Below, piece after piece: positions 9,713-19,243 of a stretch of DNA of 64,000 nt. The notes beneath the pieces are model-generated. The model was given only the letters and a program-made list of their open reading frames with translations. It was not told the DNA's origin and made no database searches. Position 1 is the first letter of the stretch, and each line of letters starts with the position of its first letter. The DNA is from an uncultured Desulfomonile sp. (GTDB taxonomy: Bacteria; Desulfobacterota; Desulfomonilia; Desulfomonilales; Desulfomonilaceae), in contig CAJBEZ010000063.1 in assembly GCA_903952205.1 (NCBI GenBank), positions 61,799 through 125,798 on the forward strand. The letters are read 5' to 3'. A program made the position numbers and the translations under genes.

Positions 9713-10120
9713 CTATTTAGCTTTTTTCTCGTGACATTTTGCACAAGCCACTGGACCGGTTGGCTTGTTTTCATTCTTTAGTTTCTTGTGGCAAGTCTGG
9801 CATGAGTCGTGATAAGCTTTCTCCAGTTTAACTATCTTTCCCTCAGCTTCAAGCTTGTGGCATACAGAGCACTTCTTTACTTCCTGTCCTTCCTGCCAAA
9901 CATTTTTGCCATCCTTGTATTCATGATGACAATCAGTGCATTTTAGGGCTTTGTGCTTGACATGAGGAAAATTTACCGGCCCTTGTTTAAATTCCTTGAA
10001 AACATCGCCGGAATGAATTGATATGTCCGCTTCTGGGGCCTTGTTGGCAGCAAGAGCGATTCCAGCCGTGAAACACAATACAACTAGCAAGCAAAAAAAG
10101 ATTTTTCCTTTGAGATACAT
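9713..10120 (-). CDS. Tetraheme cytochrome c3 family protein
   Basis: Periplasmic electron carrier of the class III cytochrome c family, classically the partner of periplasmic hydrogenases in sulfate reducers. The start at 10120 has GGGAGG with a 7-base spacer and gives a clean signal peptide (LKGKIFFCLLVVLCFTAGIA, cleavage near ALA-AN). The mature part has the c3 pattern FPHVKHKALKCTDCHH, then CSVCH, CQTCH and CAKCH, four heme sites in about 110 residues, with a Lys-rich C-terminus suitable for docking to redox partners. It is followed by its own terminator. The longer frame starting at 10138 is less likely because it buries the ribosome-binding site. Confidence 0.93.
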   Translation of the reverse strand: MYLKGKIFFCLLVVLCFTAGIALAANKAPEADISIHSGDVFKEFKQGPVNFPHVKHKALKCTDCHHEYKDGKNVWQEGQEVKKCSVCHKLEAEGKIVKLEKAYHDSCQTCHKKLKNENKPTGPVACAKCHEKKAK

Positions 10121-10228
10121 GATTGAACCTCCCAACACTTGTGACGAATAGCATCGAAAACCGCGGCAAACCGAGGTATATCTCTCCCTCTTTGGGTTGA
10201 TTCAAATTAGCACAATTGGCAATACCGT

Positions 10229-10717
10229 TCAAACAATTTTTTGAGGATTAACGCCCAGTTTCTCGACTTCGGAAATAACCATTCGAACAAGATCGTCGAT
10301 TCGAGCCGATATTTGTGGGCTCAACTCCAAACTGAACGGGCTAATGTCAACAGGTTCAACGCCGATTACGACCACGGATTTTGGTTCTCTATCCAGAAGA
10401 GCACAGAGATTCAAAGCTTCTATCAAGTCGCTATCGTGAGCGGACTGCTTTACCCTTAGCCCCTTTGGCAAATCAGATTTCTCGAGTCTGTATAAAGTTC
10501 CAGGCTCATCTCCACCCACAACTGCGTCAACTACAACCAGGTGATCACACACCTGGATAGTTGACATGAGCCACAAGCCCTGAGTGCCACCGTCAACGAG
10601 GCAAACGTTGTCCGGGAAAACGTAGCTTTTCTTTAGCTCCTCGATGACGCGTACGCCAATTCCTTCATCTCGGAGAAGTATATTCCCTACTCCCAAAATA
10701 GTTATTTGATCTGTCAT
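10229..10717 (-). CDS. Hydrogenase maturation protease (HyaD/HycI-type)
   Basis: Endopeptidase that removes the C-terminal peptide of the [NiFe] hydrogenase large subunit after nickel insertion. The 162 residues show the family pattern: [16 protein letters not shown] at the N-terminus (the acidic residue binds nickel), [23 protein letters not shown], and HDSDLIEAL with the second metal-site His, then VVVIGVEP. It overlaps the end of dnaJ by 4 bases, so the two are translated together. No hydrogenase gene is adjacent; the likely substrate is the large subunit at 39138-40802, which still carries a removable tail after its last CxxCxxH motif. Confidence 0.9.
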   Translation of the reverse strand: MTDQITILGVGNILLRDEGIGVRVIEELKKSYVFPDNVCLVDGGTQGLWLMSTIQVCDHLVVVDAVVGGDEPGTLYRLEKSDLPKGLRVKQSAHDSDLIEALNLCALLDREPKSVVVIGVEPVDISPFSLELSPQISARIDDLVRMVISEVEKLGVNPQKIV

Positions 10718-11811
10718 TTCTTTCTGGAGAAAAATCCCTTTTTCCTTACTGTGACTCGTTCACCCTCGATTTCAGCCAATCGTCTCAACAATTCTTCCTG
10801 CTCCTGATTAAGCTGCTTTGGGGTTTGAATATACACTACTGATATCAGATCTCCTCGTCCTCTGCCCCTCAAGTGAGGGATACCTTTGCCGGGAATTCTA
10901 AAATTTTGACCGGCCTGTGTTCCTTTAGGGATCTGAATCTTATCTGTTCCTTCAAGAGTAGGAACTTCGATTTCACCGCCCAGCGTAGCAGTGGCATACC
11001 CCATCGGAACCAAAACTACAACGTCATCCCCCTCTCGCTTGAAGATTTCGTGGGGTTCTACGTTTAAATAAACATAAAGGTCCCCGGCCGGCGCTCCGAA
11101 ATCACCCGGTTCGCCCTCTCCATTAAGCCGCAAACGAGACCCACTCTCTACTCCTGGAGGAATCTTGAGGGACAGTTTCTTGGAAATCAGCACCCTACCA
11201 ACACCCCTACATTTGTCACATGGGTCAGTAACAATGGTTCCTCCACCCTGGCACGTGGGGCAGGTTGTGCTGATTGAGAAAAACCCCTGGGATCTGGTTA
11301 CTTGCCCCCTACCTCCACAAGTTGTGCAGACGGAGGGTTGGGAACCACCCCTGGTCCCCAACCCATGGCATGCGTCACAAAGTTCATGTTTGGAAACCTC
11401 GAATTCGGTCTCTTTTCCGAACGCGGCTTCCAGGAAATCTATCGAAAAATCCATTCTCAAATCCGGACCTTTTCGCACCCGGTTCATTCCAGAACGATTC
11501 CCACCAAATCCAAAGAATTCTTCGAAAATATCTCCAAAAGACGAAAAAATGTCGTCAAAATTACGGAAACCAGTGAAGCCCTGCTGTTGCAAACCGGCAT
11601 GACCAAAACGATCATAGACCTTCCGCTTCTCTCCGTCGCTTAGAACTTCGTAGGCTTCAGCCGCTTCCTTGAATTTTTCTTCCGCTTCCTTGTCCCCTTT
11701 ATTGCGGTCAGGGTGGAATTGCAACGCAAGTTTTCTGTAGGATTTCTTGATCTCGTCGTTACCAGCGCCTTTTCCTATACCAAGGACCTCATAATAGTCT
11801 CTTTTTGTCAT
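10714..11811 (-). CDS. dnaJ: Chaperone protein DnaJ
   Basis: Hsp40 co-chaperone of DnaK. The J domain occupies residues 1-70 with the HPD motif ([11 protein letters not shown]), followed by a Gly/Phe-rich linker (about 75-110), then a complete zinc-finger domain with four CxxCxGxG-type repeats ([32 protein letters not shown]) and the C-terminal substrate-binding beta domains. At 365 aa it is a normal class I DnaJ. The gene is coupled by a 4-base overlap to the hydrogenase protease downstream. No dnaK or grpE is nearby. Confidence 0.95.
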   Translation of the reverse strand: MTKRDYYEVLGIGKGAGNDEIKKSYRKLALQFHPDRNKGDKEAEEKFKEAAEAYEVLSDGEKRKVYDRFGHAGLQQQGFTGFRNFDDIFSSFGDIFEEFFGFGGNRSGMNRVRKGPDLRMDFSIDFLEAAFGKETEFEVSKHELCDACHGLGTRGGSQPSVCTTCGGRGQVTRSQGFFSISTTCPTCQGGGTIVTDPCDKCRGVGRVLISKKLSLKIPPGVESGSRLRLNGEGEPGDFGAPAGDLYVYLNVEPHEIFKREGDDVVVLVPMGYATATLGGEIEVPTLEGTDKIQIPKGTQAGQNFRIPGKGIPHLRGRGRGDLISVVYIQTPKQLNQEQEELLRRLAEIEGERVTVRKKGFFSRKK

Positions 11812-11901
11812 GGTTCCAACTCAGACAGTCTCAATTGATCTCTAATACCTGAGAGGCCTATAGCGGCCAGATAATATATATGCGCATACTTGACGAATTT
11901 G

Positions 11902-12132
11902 TCACCCTTGCGCTGACATTTTTATTTCAGAGTTTTCCTGGCTTTCGTCTGACTTCTGTTCACAAGGCGTCAACTCTCCCTGTTTTGTGAGCATATTTAT
12001 CACGCACGCTCCCCGATGCTGACAATAAATTCTAGGGCTATGGCAGCACGCGCATTCCTCACACATTCTGTTCCCATCTTTCTGGCAAAAATATGTTCCC
12101 GGACGGTCCGGATGCCTGTAACACATATCCAT
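11902..12132 (-). CDS. Small Cys-rich B-box-like zinc-binding protein
   Basis: A 76-aa protein when started at ATG 12132, which has GGGAGG 11 bases upstream; the longer TTG-initiated frame would read through that site. The first 45 residues carry nine Cys and two conserved-looking His (CYRHPDRPGTYFCQKDGNRMC, then CEECACC, IYCQHRGAC), resembling the CxxH...CxxC...C pattern of bacterial B-box-type zinc fingers. The tail is polar and acidic (KSDESQENSE). No transmembrane segment. Function unknown; the family guess is moderate and no partner is evident beyond dnaJ upstream of the next unit. Confidence 0.65.
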   Translation of the reverse strand: MDMCYRHPDRPGTYFCQKDGNRMCEECACCHSPRIYCQHRGACVINMLTKQGELTPCEQKSDESQENSEIKMSAQG

Positions 12133-12378
12133 CGTTAGCGCAACCTCCCTATACAAGCGACTATCATTACACTGAACATGACGATAAGATCGCGACTGAG
12201 TTCATGAATTCGCTTTTACACGATGAATGGCCTAATTCGTGAAACCAGGGCTGGATAATGCCAGTGACCAATAACCAAAAAAACATAACAGATACATCTG
12301 TTTTAATTGCTATTGAACAGTTGGATCTGCGAGATTTAGAATCTTATCACCAATGGAAGTCAGGCTTCTTGTCCGGCA

Positions 12379-13008
12379 TTAGATAAAAACGTTCTCCATT
12401 TTTTCCCTCCCTATAGTCGAGGTGGGAGTGGTCCCATAGTTATGGCCCGGCAATACAACCGTGTCTTCCGGCAGTGCAAACAACTTGTTTCTAATCGTCT
12501 TTTGGAGGATCTCGAATGAGCCTCCGGGAAGATCAGTCCTGCCCACACCTCCCACGAAAAGAGTGTCTCCCGTTATCACATGACCCGCGAAATAAAGGCA
12601 TATCCCGCCACGTGTATGTCCTGGCGTGTGAATTACGCTCACCGACTCATTCCCAAAAGATATCAAATCTCCATCCTTGAGCAAAACGGTTGGCGGCGGC
12701 GAAGGTTCAGCTCCAAACATCGCCAGCATACCAAGATTGGGATGCTGGAGTTCCGGAGCGTCCAGTTCATGAATTGCGATTTCAGCGGAAGTAGCTTCTT
12801 GCATTTCTTTATTTCCGGAAACATGGTCAACGTGGCTGTGCGTATTCACAATATGTGTTATTTGCTTTATCCCTCTTCCTCTAGCTCTCTTGAGAATCGG
12901 ACCGGCAGGACCCCCTGGATCTACAACTATCCCGATACTCGTCTTTTCATCGCCAAGCACATAACAAAAGATTTCAAAACCACCAATTTGAATTTGTTCT
13001 ATTAGCAT
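12379..13008 (-). CDS. MBL-fold metallo-hydrolase (glyoxalase II-like)
   Basis: Cytoplasmic metallo-beta-lactamase-fold hydrolase of 209 aa. The two-metal motif THSHVDHVSGN lies near residue 58, with HTPGHTRGG, GDTLFVGGVGRTDLPGG and a final PGHNYG supplying the remaining His/Asp ligands. This layout is typical of glyoxalase II / persulfide dioxygenase-like enzymes acting on thioesters or glutathione-type thiols, but substrate cannot be read from the sequence. The start overlaps the end of ahbD by 7 bases, so it is part of the hemB-ahbD operon. Lys at the C-terminus follows a REKMENVF sequence; no second domain. Confidence 0.85.
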   Translation of the reverse strand: MLIEQIQIGGFEIFCYVLGDEKTSIGIVVDPGGPAGPILKRARGRGIKQITHIVNTHSHVDHVSGNKEMQEATSAEIAIHELDAPELQHPNLGMLAMFGAEPSPPPTVLLKDGDLISFGNESVSVIHTPGHTRGGICLYFAGHVITGDTLFVGGVGRTDLPGGSFEILQKTIRNKLFALPEDTVVLPGHNYGTTPTSTIGREKMENVFI

Positions 13009-14075
13009 AAACCTCTCCCAGTTTTTGTAAATGCCGGAGGCTGGTAAGCGCAGTATGGCTCTTCAGCCATGCGCCTTCCAGTCAACTCGTAGGCTCTGGC
13101 TCTACATCCCCCACAAAAGCGTACGTAGTCGCATTTGCCACATTTTCCTTCGAGAAGCTTGAAATTCCTGAGTTCCTCTAACAACTCCGATTCTCTCCAG
13201 ACCCGTCCAAACCCGCCATCTTTTATAGAACCGGCCTTTTCGTCAAAATATCCGCATGGCTGAACATCACCGGTATGAGAAACGAATGCGAAGGATAGTC
13301 CGCCAAGACAGCCTCTGGTGTGAGCATTCAGTCCAAAAGTGTCCCCGTTCACTTCTATGTGTTCTTTGGTGGCCTGTTGTCGTAAAATCCTGTAATACTG
13401 GGGTGCGCACGTAGCTTTTGTTTCCAGACTGGTGTTTCTTCCAATATGATAGAATTCTAGCAGGGTTTCCTCATATTCTTGAGGCCCCATTTCCTCACCA
13501 GACATGTCACGCGCCCTACCAGTGGGCACAAGCAAAAACACATGAAACGCCTTAGCCTGGAGTTTCTCAGCAAGTCTTACCATCTCTTTTAGCTGACTCC
13601 TGTTGCGCCTCGTCAGGGTAGTATTGATCTGAACATCTACACCCGCTGATTTCAAGAAATCAATACCGTTCAAGGAATTTTCAAAAGCCCCTGGAACTCC
13701 GCGGAATGCGTCGTGATCGGTCGCAGTAGGGCCATCAAGGCTTACACTTGCGCGGGGAATTCCTACTTTAGCAATTTCTCCTGCTATTTCACGAGTAACC
13801 AACGCTCCATTCGTTGCAATGACAGCCCTCAATCCGGATTTTATGGCATGGTCCGCCAGAGGGAAAAAATCTTTGCGGAGTAATGGTTCACCGCCAGTCA
13901 TTATAAGTATTGGGGTCCCCTCTTCCTTGATCTCGTCGATTAATCTTACACCTTGTTGAAAAGTAAGCTCATTGTCATCGACTCGTTCAGAAGCTCCAGC
14001 TCTGCAATGAACACATTTTAGATTACACCGCCTAGTCATCTCCCAGGCGACCAGCCTTAATGAAAAGGGTTTCAA
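13002..14075 (-). CDS. ahbD: Radical SAM heme synthase AhbD
   Basis: Radical SAM enzyme of the siroheme-dependent heme pathway; AhbD oxidatively decarboxylates two propionates of iron-coproporphyrin III to give heme b. The 357 residues begin with EMTRRCNLKCVHCRAG, the CxxxCxxC site for the SAM-binding cluster, followed by MTGGEPLLR. Between them and the C-terminus lie ETKATCAPQYYRI and a GCLGGLSFAFVSHTGDVQPC segment, then auxiliary-cluster cysteines CGKCDYVRFCGGCRARA (SPASM-type). It lacks the N-terminal GISKLYCG-type sequence I associate with AhbC, so AhbD is preferred. It overlaps hemB by 4 bases upstream, strong contextual support for a tetrapyrrole role. Confidence 0.85.
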   Translation of the reverse strand: MKPFSLRLVAWEMTRRCNLKCVHCRAGASERVDDNELTFQQGVRLIDEIKEEGTPILIMTGGEPLLRKDFFPLADHAIKSGLRAVIATNGALVTREIAGEIAKVGIPRASVSLDGPTATDHDAFRGVPGAFENSLNGIDFLKSAGVDVQINTTLTRRNRSQLKEMVRLAEKLQAKAFHVFLLVPTGRARDMSGEEMGPQEYEETLLEFYHIGRNTSLETKATCAPQYYRILRQQATKEHIEVNGDTFGLNAHTRGCLGGLSFAFVSHTGDVQPCGYFDEKAGSIKDGGFGRVWRESELLEELRNFKLLEGKCGKCDYVRFCGGCRARAYELTGRRMAEEPYCAYQPPAFTKTGRGLC

Positions 14076-15067
14076 GTTAACCTCTGGCCTTCAATTTCGC
14101 GAAGCGCCTTAGCCGCCTCTAGAGCATGGTAGGTTATAATGATGTCAGCTCCGGCTCTCTTAATTGAAGTCAACACTTCGAACATGCATCTTTCCCCATC
14201 TATCCAACCATTTTGCGAGGCTGCTTTGACCATCGCGTATTCGCCACTCACGTTGTACGCAGCCACTGGCCGGTTAAACGAGGACTTGACTCTCCAAATA
14301 ATGTCCAGATATGAAAGAGCCGGCTTGACCATAACAATGTCGGCGCCTTCATCTATATCGAGCTCAACTTCTCTGAGCGCTTCATCACCGTTTGCAGGAT
14401 CCATCTGATATGATTTCCTGTCACCAAATTGTGGAGTTGACTGGGCGGCGTCTCTGAAAGGACCATAGAATGCCGAGCAATATTTAGCTGAATAAGACAT
14501 TATTGGCACAGATTCGTAACCTGACTCATCTAGCGCTTCCCTGATTGCGCCTACTCTACCGTCCATCATGTCGCTTGGGGCCACCATGTCGGCTCCAGCC
14601 CGGGCGTGTGAAACCGACACTTTCGCCAGTATGTCCAACGTAGGATCATTATCGACAGTCTCGTCCGATATGACTCCACAATGCCCATGGTCAGTGTATT
14701 CGCACAAGCAGACATCAGTCACTATAGTCAGGGCTGGACAAATATCCTTAAGCCTCTTGATCGCTTGCTGGGTCACTCCGTCGTTTGAGAAAGCCTGTGA
14801 CCCAATCGCGTCTTTTTTGGATGGCACACCAAAAAGAATGACAGCGGAGACTCCTGAGTCGATAACCTGCCCAATCTCTTGAGCAAGGATTTCAGGAGAA
14901 TACTGAAAGTGCCCCGGCAATGAAGCCAGCGGGACCTTGATCCCCTTCCCTTCAATAACAAACAGCGGCAAAATAAAATCCGACACATCTAAAGAGGTTT
15001 CTCGAACCATCCTTCGGAAAGCCTCAGATTTTCTCAAGCGCCTGGGTCTATATTCGGGGAATCTCAT
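14072..15067 (-). CDS. hemB: Delta-aminolevulinic acid dehydratase (porphobilinogen synthase)
   Basis: Condenses two 5-aminolevulinate molecules to porphobilinogen in tetrapyrrole synthesis. Start at 15067 chosen because the family begins FPEYRPRRLR and GGAG lies 5 bases upstream; the 21-codon longer frame is unlikely. The 331 residues contain the zinc-site cysteines in DVCLCEYTDHGHCG, the first active-site Lys in SYSAKYCSAFYGPFRDA and the Schiff-base Lys in MVKPALSYLD. Three zinc cysteines mark the zinc-dependent class. Operon with ahbD (4-base overlap) and the MBL hydrolase. Confidence 0.96.
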   Translation of the reverse strand: MRFPEYRPRRLRKSEAFRRMVRETSLDVSDFILPLFVIEGKGIKVPLASLPGHFQYSPEILAQEIGQVIDSGVSAVILFGVPSKKDAIGSQAFSNDGVTQQAIKRLKDICPALTIVTDVCLCEYTDHGHCGVISDETVDNDPTLDILAKVSVSHARAGADMVAPSDMMDGRVGAIREALDESGYESVPIMSYSAKYCSAFYGPFRDAAQSTPQFGDRKSYQMDPANGDEALREVELDIDEGADIVMVKPALSYLDIIWRVKSSFNRPVAAYNVSGEYAMVKAASQNGWIDGERCMFEVLTSIKRAGADIIITYHALEAAKALREIEGQRLT

Positions 15068-15194
15068 TTCGTCTCCAGTATGTTGAATATCGTTAAAAGA
15101 ACCTATAGTCTCACTAGAAAAGTGTGTCAACGTGGGGCAACCATAATTTCTTGTCCCTGATCATTTAGGTACTCATCCGGAAAGAAGGTGAGAC

Positions 15195-16025
15195 TTGAAC
15201 TGTTGTGACATTGGCTCCGGATATAAAAAGATTTGGAATACATCGTCCTCAGTCATTCAAAGTATTAGTGACAGGGCCATTTTTGTTTTTGCTCACCCCG
15301 ACGATGACGTATTCATCTCCGGCATGATGAAAAAACACCTTGTTTCGGGGCTAGGAATTCGGGCTGTGTGGCTCACCAGTGGAGGATATCTTGGTGGGCG
15401 GCGACGGAGAGAGCAAGAACTAACACTAGCCACCTCGGAGTTGGGATTATCTTCAAAAGATTACAATTTACTTAGATTCCCTGACCTTGGACTCACGGCT
15501 GCCATGAATGAGGCCGCTTCGGAGCTTTCTGAAATCTTTCGCGAATTCAAGCCTAACACAATCTTTGTAACCGCCTTCGAAGGTGGGCACCCGGATCATG
15601 ACGCCGCTAATTTTATTGTATATGAAGCCCGGTTTCGGGCACGATTAGATTGTGGCGTTTTCGAGTTTCCGCTTTATAACGGGGCTGGATCTTTTTTGAC
15701 GTGGCGATGGCGCATCAACTCGTTTCCACCAGGTGGACCAGAGACAATTTTCCAGCCGCTAGAAGATATTGAAATCAATTGTAAATACAATGCAATGAAG
15801 ATTTACTCGAGCCAGTGGATGTATATGGTTCCAGCCCGTCTAACCAGATCCAAGGATGTCTTAAAAAGTCGCGGTGAACCATACCGACCATGTCCAGCCA
15901 TCAGAGACCACAGCATCCCTCCCCACAGAGGGAAACTCAACTACGAGCGGTGGTTCAACTCCTTCATGCGGATAAAATTCACCGATTTTGCTAGAGCAGT
16001 GGGGAGGGTTCGTACATTCTGTTAA
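15195..16025 (+). CDS. PIG-L/LmbE family deacetylase
   Basis: Zinc-dependent N-acetyl-sugar deacetylase family protein of 276 aa. The N-terminal motif FVFAHPDDDVF (about residues 31-41) provides the His-Pro-Asp-Asp metal site and EGGHPDHDAANF the second His/Asp motif. In the family this chemistry releases acetate from GlcNAc-linked lipids or small molecules; the substrate here is unknown. Start codon TTG at 15195 has GAAGG 6 bases upstream. It diverges from hemB, sharing a 127-bp promoter region. C-terminal half is less conserved, with many Arg and aromatic residues. Confidence 0.83.
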   Translation: MNCCDIGSGYKKIWNTSSSVIQSISDRAIFVFAHPDDDVFISGMMKKHLVSGLGIRAVWLTSGGYLGGRRRREQELTLATSELGLSSKDYNLLRFPDLGLTAAMNEAASELSEIFREFKPNTIFVTAFEGGHPDHDAANFIVYEARFRARLDCGVFEFPLYNGAGSFLTWRWRINSFPPGGPETIFQPLEDIEINCKYNAMKIYSSQWMYMVPARLTRSKDVLKSRGEPYRPCPAIRDHSIPPHRGKLNYERWFNSFMRIKFTDFARAVGRVRTFC

Positions 16026-16059
16026 ACGATTGAATGTCGAGAATTAAATCCTTACTGAC

Positions 16060-16344
16060 TTAATCACTTTCGTCGTTGTCACAGGTGCAGTTTCCCAACA
16101 TCCAACGCTGCATTGATCCCATTGATCTAAAATAAAAGGCCTGGTCATAACCTTTCTTACCACATTTTTTGACAGCCTCGTCCTCCGATCTGGCGTGAAA
16201 ATATTCCGCACACTTGTAACAGTTGCGTTCCGGCACAAACTTCCTGCATTTTACGTACACCGAGCCGCCAATTTGAGCTGAAACAGCGGTAACAAAGGAA
16301 AAACCGAGGACAAAAATCATAAGAGTCCTGAATAACGTTTTCAT
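16060..16344 (-). CDS. Small exported Cys-rich protein
   Basis: A 94-aa protein starting MKTLFRTLMIFVLGFSFVTA, a clear signal peptide with likely cleavage after VSA. The mature 70 residues contain six Cys (KCRKFVPERNCYKCAEYF, KKCGKKG, GNCTCDNDE) and end in an acidic tail, suggesting a disulfide-stabilised or metal-binding periplasmic protein. GGGAGAGG lies just upstream of the ATG. It converges with the PIG-L gene. I do not recognise a family. Confidence 0.7.
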   Translation of the reverse strand: MKTLFRTLMIFVLGFSFVTAVSAQIGGSVYVKCRKFVPERNCYKCAEYFHARSEDEAVKKCGKKGYDQAFYFRSMGSMQRWMLGNCTCDNDESD

Positions 16345-16489
16345 TTTGCCTCTCCCCTAAATTTTTTAAAATGACTGTTCTGTGCTATTATGTGCAAAAC
16401 TGTTTTTTGTCAAACATATTTGATAAAATGCAAGACGATGAGGATTTTTATCTCTCAAGCCTTGGTTAAATTGGAGCGTTGAACCCAAG

Positions 16490-18328
16490 ATGAATCACTC
16501 CAGAGTCGAATCTTATCCCATAACCAGATTTCTAATGGGAAATGAGGCCATAGCCAGAGGGGTTATCGAAGCCGGATGTTCGGTTGCCACTGCCTATCCA
16601 GGAACGCCTTCTTCGGAGGTCATGGAATCTCTGAGTCGATGGAAAACAGAACTGGCTCACAAAATTTACCTTGAATGGTCTATCAATGAAAAGGTCGCTT
16701 TCGAAGTCGCTTATGGCGCTTCACTTTCAGGAAAGCGCGCAGCGGTTGTTATGAAGATGGTCGGACTAAATGTGGCTTCGGACCCTTTTCTGAGCGCGGC
16801 GTATCTCGGGGTGAGAGGCGGACTCGTGGTCATAGTCGCTGACGACCCGGGACCTCACTCCAGCCAAACAGAGCAGGATAGTCGGTTTTTCGCATGGTTT
16901 GCGAAAGTTCCGGTCTACGATCCGGGTTCGCCCGCTGAAGCTCTGACCATGACCCTCAAGGCTTTCGAACTATCAGAAAAATATCACCTTCCAGTAATGT
17001 TGAGACCGTGCCTTCGAGTTTGTCACGCCAGACAGAATGTCACATTTTCCCTCCCCACCGAACCAGTAGACGTCGGCGCATTTGAGAAAAACTGGACGAG
17101 GTGGGCGGCCACACCAAAATTTAGACTTGTCCTGCACGGAGAGCTGAATCAAAAAATTGAACATGTCAGCTCAATGGAACCAGACGCCGTGCCTCATCTC
17201 GTCTCGGGAACATTGAAATCGCGGTTGGCCATAATAACCTCAGGTTCAGTCTCATCCCATGTGATAGATATCGTTACATCGAATCCGGAGATGTCTGACC
17301 TGCCGGTTTTTAAGGTTAATCTCCCTTACCCGCTCAACCGGAACAATGTTCAGGAGATCGTTAATTGTAATGATCGTACCCTTATTGTTGAAGAAACGTA
17401 CCCCGTCATTGAACTTCAGTTGTCTGACAGGACCAATGTAATTGGCCGCCTGTCGGGTCATGTGCCTCAGGAGGGTGAACTAGTCCCTGAGATTGTGGAC
17501 AGAATCATACGGCAATTTATAGGAGCCAAAAGCTCTTCTGAATTAGAACCTAAGTTAAAAGCCAGGAGACCTTCTCTTTGCGCTGGATGCCCCCATAGGC
17601 CCACTTTCTTCATGATTAAGAGATTGTTTGATGAAGCCGTATATACTGGAGATATCGGCTGTTACACACTGGGCGTAAATCTTTCAGCGGTTGACACATG
17701 CCTTTGCATGGGGGCCTCAATAGGTATGGCCTGTGGTTTTGCAAAGGCAAATGGAGAGACCGATAAGAGAAGCCGAATTGTGGCCACAATCGGGGATTCG
17801 ACATTCTTCCACGCTGGAGTTCCCGCACTTATAAATGCGGTTCATACGGGCGCCAACTTTGTGCTCGTGCTACTTGACAACAATATTACCGCTATGACTG
17901 GAGGACAACCGACACCTGCCACGGGTTTTACAGCAGACGGGTCGGTAGCCGTCCCTGTAAATCTCGAAAGATTGGTCAGTGGTTGCGGGGTGGATTTCCT
18001 GGAAGTCGTAGATCCTTATGATTATGATTCGCTCGAGGACGCTCTTACGAGGGCAAGGACCTACTCTGTAGATCAAGGAGCGGGCGTCTCAGTGGTCATT
18101 GCTCGTCGACCCTGTATCCGGACTGTTAAGCTGGATCCCCAAGCGCTTAAATTCGAGGTTGGCGCCAATTGTGACAGGTGTATGACATGCGTCAGGGATC
18201 TCGAATGCCCAGCGATAAGTTTTGTGAAAAAGGATAAGATCGTCAAAATTGACGTCGAACAGTGTACCGGATGTGGTTTCTGCGTAAAGGTTTGCCCTGA
18301 ACAAGCCATTTCCGCCGGGAGGGCCTGA
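16490..18328 (+). CDS. iorA: Indolepyruvate ferredoxin oxidoreductase, alpha subunit
   Basis: Large subunit of IOR, which oxidatively decarboxylates aryl pyruvates from transamination of aromatic amino acids to aryl-acetyl-CoA and reduces ferredoxin. The 612 residues run in the IorA order: a pyrimidine domain (NEAIARGVIEAGC, AYPGTPSSEVME), the TPP-binding half (LCAGCPHRPTFF, TGDIGCYTLGV, ATIGDSTFFHAG, LDNNITAMTGGQPTP), and a C-terminal ferredoxin domain with two Cys clusters (CDRCMTCVRDLECPA and CTGCGFCVKVCPEQA). iorB begins two bases after its stop codon. This is one of three oxidoreductases of the superfamily in the window. Confidence 0.95.
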   Translation: MNHSRVESYPITRFLMGNEAIARGVIEAGCSVATAYPGTPSSEVMESLSRWKTELAHKIYLEWSINEKVAFEVAYGASLSGKRAAVVMKMVGLNVASDPFLSAAYLGVRGGLVVIVADDPGPHSSQTEQDSRFFAWFAKVPVYDPGSPAEALTMTLKAFELSEKYHLPVMLRPCLRVCHARQNVTFSLPTEPVDVGAFEKNWTRWAATPKFRLVLHGELNQKIEHVSSMEPDAVPHLVSGTLKSRLAIITSGSVSSHVIDIVTSNPEMSDLPVFKVNLPYPLNRNNVQEIVNCNDRTLIVEETYPVIELQLSDRTNVIGRLSGHVPQEGELVPEIVDRIIRQFIGAKSSSELEPKLKARRPSLCAGCPHRPTFFMIKRLFDEAVYTGDIGCYTLGVNLSAVDTCLCMGASIGMACGFAKANGETDKRSRIVATIGDSTFFHAGVPALINAVHTGANFVLVLLDNNITAMTGGQPTPATGFTADGSVAVPVNLERLVSGCGVDFLEVVDPYDYDSLEDALTRARTYSVDQGAGVSVVIARRPCIRTVKLDPQALKFEVGANCDRCMTCVRDLECPAISFVKKDKIVKIDVEQCTGCGFCVKVCPEQAISAGRA

Positions 18329-18330
18329 CG

Positions 18331-18861
18331 GTGGTTCAACTGATTCTTTGTGGCAGAGGTGGTCAAGGAATCGTTTTCCTGACCAGATTATTGGGCGAGA
18401 TCGCCACTCAAAAGGGGTTGGATGTGATTTCATCAGAAACCCATGGTATGGCCGTCCGAGGTGGCTCAATAAACAGTCATCTCAAAATCGGACCTTTTAG
18501 CTCTCCTCTAGTGCGAACTGGACATGCAGACTACCTGCTATCCATGGATGAGTCTGAAACCTCCAACAATGAGCATTTTCTGAGGAATGGCGGCGTAGTG
18601 TTCGAGAATTCCCTTTTGCCTTCTGAACACGATGTGTTCAGGGTAGACGCTGGGGGTTTGGCGCGGTCGATTGGACGAATTCAACTTGAAAACGTTGTAT
18701 TGTTGGGATTCGCCGCATCCTTGGCTGATTTAGGGGTTTCCTTCGATGATATCGAAGAGAAGCTGGCCATTGAGAAGCGCGAAACGGTCCGCAGAAATAA
18801 CCTCATGGCGTTAAAAGCGGGATCAAAGGTGGCGACTGAATTGAAAGCCCTGATAAACTGA
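18331..18861 (+). CDS. iorB: Indolepyruvate ferredoxin oxidoreductase, beta subunit
   Basis: Small subunit of IOR, homologous to the gamma domain of pyruvate:ferredoxin oxidoreductases (CoA-binding region). 176 aa starting with GTG at 18331 behind GGGAGGG with a 7-base spacer. Family motifs: LCGRGGQGIVFLTRLLGE at the N-terminus and SSETHGMAVRGGSINSHLKIG. It follows iorA with essentially no gap, so the two form an obligate pair. Confidence 0.94.
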   Translation: MVQLILCGRGGQGIVFLTRLLGEIATQKGLDVISSETHGMAVRGGSINSHLKIGPFSSPLVRTGHADYLLSMDESETSNNEHFLRNGGVVFENSLLPSEHDVFRVDAGGLARSIGRIQLENVVLLGFAASLADLGVSFDDIEEKLAIEKRETVRRNNLMALKAGSKVATELKALIN

Positions 18862-18982
18862 CCAGTTATCTGCTTATTAGGATATCGCTTTGGCTGATTG
18901 GCGTTGTGGTGGATTTTCCGAACTGGCTTCAAACAGTATTCCGTGATATAATTTTAGGGTGATATAATCCCGGAGGCCGATT

Positions 18983-19243
18983 GTGAACATAGAAGAAGTC
19001 CTGATGGGATTGGCGGATAGAATTCTCGACATAGACGAAGCTTCGATGGCGTCGCTACAGGAGAGATATCTAAAGAAAGTGGCGGATTTCTCGGCATCCA
19101 GAGATTGGGAAAGAGCGATAATAGTTTATTTTATGATAAGCTCAGTTCGGGTAAAGAACAAGATTTTCAATGATCGCATCAAAGGGAACGGCCCTAAAGA
19201 TCCTATCAAGCCTTCCAAAAATCTTTTCAAAGTCATAAAATAG
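18983..19243 (+). CDS. Small protein of unknown function
   Basis: An 86-aa frame starting with GTG at 18983, preceded by GGAGG with a 6-base spacer, which is the main reason to believe it. The sequence is helical and charged (LADRILDIDEASMASLQERYLKKVADF, WERAIIVYFMISSVRVKNKIF) with a Lys/Pro-rich C-terminus. No signal peptide or known motif. It follows iorB after 121 bp and may be separate from it. Confidence 0.6.
   Translation: MNIEEVLMGLADRILDIDEASMASLQERYLKKVADFSASRDWERAIIVYFMISSVRVKNKIFNDRIKGNGPKDPIKPSKNLFKVIK

Noticed and set aside
11165..11643. Several overlapping plus-strand frames of 100-145 codons
   Set aside because: Antisense to the Gly/Phe and zinc-finger part of dnaJ; composition is an effect of that gene.
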